The translations under genes were made by a program, and so were the position numbers. A DNA stretch of 10,631 nucleotides, taken from assembly GCA_004295885.1 (NCBI GenBank), contig SEDG01000059.1, forward strand, positions 1 through 10,631, given 5' to 3'. Source of the DNA: Pedobacter sp. Lineage in GTDB: Bacteria > Bacteroidota > Bacteroidia > Sphingobacteriales > Sphingobacteriaceae. The notes beneath the pieces are model-generated. The model had not been told where the DNA came from. It was given only the letters and a program-made list of their open reading frames with translations, and did not search any database. Shown one piece after another: positions 7,804 to 10,631 of this stretch. Each line of letters opens with the position of its first letter. Within the stretch, counting starts at the first letter, position 1.

Positions 7804-8199
7804 ATGAATTTTCACACACGTAAATGGATAAAACCCGAAGACTTAAATCCTAACGGCGGATTATTTGGTGGCAGCTTGCTTAAATGGATTGATGAAGAAG
7901 CTGCAATTTATGCAATTGTGCAATTAGAAAACCCGAAGGTGGTAACCAAGTACATGTCTGAGATTAACTTTGTAAGTTCTGGTAAACTTGGGGATATTAT
8001 TGAGTTGGGAATGACGGCCACATCATTCGGTACAACTTCCATCACTATGTGTTGCGAGGTAAGAAATAAAATTACCCGTAAGAGCATTTTAACAATTGAT
8101 AAAATTGTTTTTGTAAACATTAACGATTACGGCGAACCAACACCACACGGCAAAACTAAAATAAAATATATTGAGGAGCAGTTTGATGATATGGGTTAG
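7804..8199 (+). CDS. Hotdog-fold acyl-CoA thioesterase
   Basis: A 131-residue cytoplasmic enzyme of the acyl-CoA hydrolase branch of the hotdog superfamily (YciA/ACOT-type domain), expected to cleave acyl-CoA to free acid and CoA. The N-terminal signature is clear: RKWIKPEDLNPNGGLFGG (6-23) followed by KWIDEEAAIYA, with N15 and the conserved acidic residue D30 in the positions used by YciA-like enzymes. A beta-sheet-rich second half contains KYMSEINFVSSGKLGDIIELG (about 49-69), the usual hotdog strand and turn before the substrate channel. Length is normal for a single-domain member, which would work as a dimer or higher oligomer. Acyl chain preference is not visible. It is separated by 177 bases from the peptidase upstream and converges on aroK, so it is probably transcribed alone. 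A weak -7-like TATCTTAG lies at 7779-7786. No clear ribosome binding site. Confidence 0.88.
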   Translation: MNFHTRKWIKPEDLNPNGGLFGGSLLKWIDEEAAIYAIVQLENPKVVTKYMSEINFVSSGKLGDIIELGMTATSFGTTSITMCCEVRNKITRKSILTIDKIVFVNINDYGEPTPHGKTKIKYIEEQFDDMG

Positions 8200-8230
8200 A
8201 TAGTTTGAGTTGGGAGTTAAGCGTTCACAA

Positions 8231-8262
8231 CAACTAATGAACAAGTGAACCAATGAACTAGT
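8231..8262. repeat. Imperfect octamer tandem repeat at the aroK 3' end
   Basis: Four consecutive 8-base units are visible: CAACTAAT, GAACAAGT, GAACCAAT and GAACTAGT, with GAAC recurring exactly every 8 bases at 8239, 8247 and 8255. The last unit overlaps the final Asn codon and the stop codon of aroK (stop at 8258-8260). The array sits between the convergent thioesterase and aroK genes. The final unit creates the palindrome GAACTAGTTC (8255-8264). Confidence 0.6.
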
Positions 8263-8758
8263 TCGCTTTCAGACGTTCCTCCAAGGTTTCCGCATCTAAA
8301 TCAAAGGCATTAATTACAATTTGTGCTTTATTATAAAATGGATTTCTATCTGCCAACTTCATTTCAATAAAAGCCAACAACTTCTCATCATCCATTCCTT
8401 TTAACAAAGGTCTCTTTTCTCTGTTGTGTAAACGAGAAACTAATTGCGGAGGGGTCATTTGCAGATATACAGTCTTTCCATTTTCGTTCATCCATTCCAT
8501 GTTATCAAAAAAGCAAGGCAAACCTCCGCCAGTTGCCACAACACAAGTTGCTGGGTATGGATAAGTTTTTAAAGTTTTACTTTCCAGTTCTCTAAAAGAA
8601 TCTTCGCCATACGCCTCAAAATATTCGGCAATGGTTTTTCCTTCTTGTGCTACAATTACAGCATCTAAATCAATAACTGGGCATCCTAATCTAGTAGCTA
8701 GCTGTTTTGCCTTGGTACTTTTGCCGCAGCCCATAAATCCGATAAGGAAGACTTTCAT
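8258..8758 (-). CDS. aroK: Shikimate kinase
   Basis: Phosphorylates shikimate with ATP to give shikimate 3-phosphate, the fifth step of the chorismate (aromatic amino acid) pathway, in the cytoplasm. At 166 residues it is the standard size for AroK/AroL. Landmarks are all present: Walker A GFMGCGKST (7-15), DLD with D32 for shikimate and Mg binding, FRELE with R56 for the shikimate carboxylate, GGG at 77-79, the lid motif NREKRPLL (112-119) and a late arginine in ADRNPFY (R137). ATG at 8758 is the natural start, since the protein begins at the first beta strand (MKVFLIGFMG). It lies 86 bases downstream of the ABC permease on the same strand and may be read through from it, though the gap contains a repeat array and a hairpin. 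No other shikimate-pathway gene is nearby. Its stop codon lies inside an octamer repeat. Confidence 0.95.
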   Translation of the reverse strand: MKVFLIGFMGCGKSTKAKQLATRLGCPVIDLDAVIVAQEGKTIAEYFEAYGEDSFRELESKTLKTYPYPATCVVATGGGLPCFFDNMEWMNENGKTVYLQMTPPQLVSRLHNREKRPLLKGMDDEKLLAFIEMKLADRNPFYNKAQIVINAFDLDAETLEERLKAN

Positions 8759-8765
8759 TTGTATT

Positions 8766-8838
8766 GTTTAATTGATTAACTGTTTAAACTGGTTAATTGC
8801 AATTCGATTAACCGTTTAAACAATTTATACGGTTAACC
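8766..8838. repeat. Imperfect octamer repeat array upstream of aroK
   Basis: Units starting with G recur at 8766, 8774, 8782, 8791, 8799, 8806, 8814 and 8831, with spacing of 7 to 9 bases and a general pattern G-n-TTAA-n-n. The 16-base segment 8774-8789 recurs at 8806-8821 with one mismatch, exactly 32 bases later. GTTTAAAC occurs twice (8782, 8814), and the palindrome GGTTAACC ends the array (8831-8838). The array fills nearly all of the gap between the permease stop and the aroK start. No conserved long repeats with unique spacers are present, so it is not a CRISPR array. Confidence 0.65.
8808..8836 (-). terminator. Hairpin just after the permease stop codon; possible terminator or mRNA 3' stabiliser
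   Basis: TTAACCGT (8808-8815) pairs with ACGGTTAA (8829-8836). After one T-T mismatch, TAAA (8817-8820) pairs with TTTA (8824-8827), leaving a three-base loop: 12 pairs in a 13-position stem. On the minus strand it begins 8 bases after the permease stop codon (8845-8847). No U-run follows on that strand, so classical intrinsic termination is uncertain. It is built from the octamer repeat units. Confidence 0.35.
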
Positions 8839-8844
8839 TCTATG

Positions 8845-9900
8845 CTAACTCAGCTTCACCCTCGGGTCTACCCAAGCATATAATAAATCCACTAATATAT
8901 TCACTACTACAAACACAAAAGCGATGAATAAGATAGAACCCATTACTACTGGAAAATCTGACATCTCTAACGCTGTAACTGTTGTTCTGCCTAATCCATT
9001 ATACCCAAAAATATACTCTACAAAGAAAGAACCTGCCAATAAGGAAGCGAACCAACCAGAAATTGCCGTGATGACAGGATTTAAGGCGTTTCTCAAAGCG
9101 TGTTTGTAAATTATCGCATAACGGCCTAATCCCTTTGCTCTAGCTGTTCGGATATAATCTTGAGCCAGCACATCTAACATCGCACTGCGGGTTAACTGAA
9201 CTATAATTGCTAATGGTCTTAATCCCAAAGTAATCATTGGAAGCCATAGATTTTTCCAAGTTATAATTTGACCTTTAAATGGGTCGTAGCTATATAAACT
9301 GCCGCTCATGTTTAAGCCAGTGTAATCGGCCAACAGAAAGCCAAACAACCAAGCGATAATAATTCCTGCAAAAAAAGAGGGAGCAGAAATACCTAAAATT
9401 GCAAATGCATTAGCTGAGTTATCAATCCAAGTCCCTTGATTTACTGCAGAAACCACACCTAATAAAACGCCAATTAGGGTGGCGAAAATCATCGCAGTAA
9501 GCGCTAGTACAAATGTATTAGGCACAGTTTCTGAAAGGATAGTAGTTACATCTCTTTTGGTTTGATACGACCTTCTCAAATAAGGAACTTTAATGACGAT
9601 AGCATCTTTTCCTACTTTAAAAAGTTTTTGGTAATGATATTTCTCCTGATTTTCTGCTGTAAACGGATGAATACTTATTGGAGATAAATCATTGATATAG
9701 AGAAAAAACTGCACAGGCTTGCTTCGGTCTAACCCAAACTCTTTCCTTACCGCATCTAAAGATTGCACATCAGAACGTTGACCCATTGTCATTCTTGCTG
9801 GGTCGCCAGGTAAAATATTAAATAGCACAAACACCACTAAAATTACCCCTCCCATTACTGCGAAGCCATAAAGTAATTTTCTTAATGCGTATGCTCCCAT
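8845..9900 (-). CDS. ABC transporter permease, DppB/OppB type (peptide/nickel family)
   Basis: Inner-membrane permease subunit of a binding-protein-dependent ABC importer of the dipeptide/oligopeptide/nickel class. The N-terminal helix (about 10-30) leads into NILPGDPAR (28-36), a hallmark of DppB-type permeases, and KEFGLDRSKPVQFFLY follows as usual. Further helices lie near 128-150, 163-190, 217-237, 276-296 and 318-343. The EAA loop that docks on the ATPase is clear: DYIRTARAKGLGR (248-260) then HALRNALNPVI (267-277). The end DPRVKLS is typical. At 351 residues it is slightly longer than enterobacterial DppB, owing to an extended periplasmic segment at about 70-125. Its ATG overlaps the upstream stop codon by one base (TAATG), so it is translationally coupled to the BT_3928-like gene. 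No partner permease, ATPase or binding protein is in the window, so the transported substrate is unknown. Confidence 0.92.
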   Translation of the reverse strand: MGAYALRKLLYGFAVMGGVILVVFVLFNILPGDPARMTMGQRSDVQSLDAVRKEFGLDRSKPVQFFLYINDLSPISIHPFTAENQEKYHYQKLFKVGKDAIVIKVPYLRRSYQTKRDVTTILSETVPNTFVLALTAMIFATLIGVLLGVVSAVNQGTWIDNSANAFAILGISAPSFFAGIIIAWLFGFLLADYTGLNMSGSLYSYDPFKGQIITWKNLWLPMITLGLRPLAIIVQLTRSAMLDVLAQDYIRTARAKGLGRYAIIYKHALRNALNPVITAISGWFASLLAGSFFVEYIFGYNGLGRTTVTALEMSDFPVVMGSILFIAFVFVVVNILVDLLYAWVDPRVKLS

Positions 9901-10631
9901 TATTTACTGAAATATTTTTCTGATAACTTATCAAATGAGGGTAAAGTACGGAAATGCCATTTATTAACGATCACCCCATTCTTTAACAATAAAACACCTG
10001 GATTTGCTCTTACCATACTTTTAAGCGGAACCGCATCCGCATAAAATACTTCAGCAAAAAGCTTGTTCTTTTTACTAAAAGCATCAGCATCTTGTGCAGA
10101 GTTGGATGTCAACAAAACCGTTCTGATATTAAATTGGTCAGTCGCATTTAAAGCTAAAGCATTAATTTCTTGAACCGCCTTTTCATTGGCACCCTTTAAA
10201 TTATAAGCTACAACAACTAAATTATAATAAGGGTTTTCTACAATTTCCTTGGTATAATCTGTTCCCGATGCATCAGTAACTAACAAATCTTTAATTTTAA
10301 GATCGTAGCCTTTTTTAATCAATTTTCTTTCTGGTGTACCCACAACTTCCCAGCTTTCATCCTTCCAAATTTCTTGAGCCATGTAATCTTTATCGCTCAT
10401 TGTTTTGGTTTCGTTAGTTTTCTTGTTTTTAAGCTGGTACATAATTAAGTACTCATCTTGTGCCGCACCTGGCGGAAGTTTCATCGATTCAGGAATGCTC
10501 GACCCAACTTTATAAGGTAGAAAATCTATGATCGGGAGAAAGTTGTAAGTAAAAACTCCAAATAATAACGAAGCTGCAAAAACTCCTATAGCTAATCCTT
10601 TTTGCAGTTTCGCATTGGTCGTTATTGGATT
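9900..10631 (-). CDS. BT_3928-family protein, C-terminal part (5' end outside window)
   Basis: An ATG at 10484 would give 194 residues, but the same frame stays open without a stop to the right edge (49 more codons), and the added sequence is clearly coding. It contains a hydrophobic helix (LAIGVFAASLLFGVFTY) and then NFLPIIDFLPYKVGSSIPES running straight into MKLPPGAAQDEYLIMY. At least 243 residues are visible, so the ATG at 10484 is internal. The layout fits the Bacteroidota BT_3928 family (from memory): an N-terminal DoxX-like membrane region, mostly outside the window, followed by a soluble domain. The soluble part ends in a thioredoxin-like region: VVVAYNLKG, a strand-helix series, then NPGVLLLKNGVIVNKW, typical of the cis-proline side of that fold. 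No CxxC is present, so it is not an ordinary disulfide reductase. The stop codon overlaps the permease ATG by one base, implying one operon. Function unknown. Confidence 0.8.
   Translation of the reverse strand, partial: NPITTNAKLQKGLAIGVFAASLLFGVFTYNFLPIIDFLPYKVGSSIPESMKLPPGAAQDEYLIMYQLKNKKTNETKTMSDKDYMAQEIWKDESWEVVGTPERKLIKKGYDLKIKDLLVTDASGTDYTKEIVENPYYNLVVVAYNLKGANEKAVQEINALALNATDQFNIRTVLLTSNSAQDADAFSKKNKLFAEVFYADAVPLKSMVRANPGVLLLKNGVIVNKWHFRTLPSFDKLSEKYFSK

Noticed and set aside
8766..8838. CRISPR array
   Set aside because: Units are about 8 bases, imperfect and contiguous, with no spacers of constant length and no cas genes nearby.
9900..10484. ATG at 10484 as the start of a complete 194-residue protein
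   Set aside because: The frame continues without a stop to the window edge and encodes a membrane helix followed by family-like sequence leading directly into this methionine, so the ATG is internal.
1..10631. A hidden defence, toxin-antitoxin, secretion or other new multi-gene system
   Set aside because: Apart from the small four-helix membrane protein, every supported gene resembles a known family, mostly housekeeping or envelope, and no cluster of unknown genes, mobile element or host-conflict domain is present.

Overview
The window is an AT-rich chromosomal stretch that most resembles a member of the Bacteroidota, probably Sphingobacteriaceae (Pedobacter-like). The evidence is the protein style (a large Bacteroidota-type AsmA protein, a M28/PA-domain peptidase with an HVQEPGANDN motif, a BT_3928-type protein), a near-consensus TAnnTTTG promoter element, and the scarcity of Shine-Dalgarno sequences. 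This placement comes from remembered family features, not from a search. No tRNA, rRNA, CRISPR array, insertion sequence, integrase or recognisable defence system is present.

Left part (1-2630, + strand): a multi-pass membrane protein of DUF6498 type runs out of frame into a membrane glycosyltransferase (GT39/ArnT-like, PMT_2 type). Both genes look damaged at their shared border. The first seems to lack its natural C-terminus, and the second lacks its first transmembrane helix although its RDE motif is intact. A deletion or an assembly join near position 605-622 would explain both. A DoxX-family membrane protein with its own promoter and an unusually good ribosome binding site follows, ending at a perfect 10-bp inverted repeat that lies between convergent genes.

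Middle part (2685-7626): a two-gene minus-strand unit encodes an 859-residue AsmA-like envelope protein and, 5 bp downstream, an unrecognised four-helix membrane protein. It is divergent from a secreted M28 metallopeptidase with a PA domain, whose active site departs from the textbook residues at two places. Downstream is a degenerate REP-like intergenic repeat, then a hotdog-fold acyl-CoA thioesterase.

Right part (8258-10631, - strand): a run of three genes is read right to left: a BT_3928-family protein (5' end outside the window), a DppB/OppB-type ABC permease joined to it by a TAATG stop/start overlap, and shikimate kinase (aroK). aroK is bracketed on both sides by short intergenic arrays of imperfect 8-base repeats; the upstream array also contains a 12-bp hairpin just after the permease stop codon.

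Most of the window is ordinary housekeeping and envelope biology. The points worth a second look are the broken gene junction near 610, the octamer arrays around aroK, the REP-like element and the peptidase active-site variant. I found no convincing new multi-gene system.
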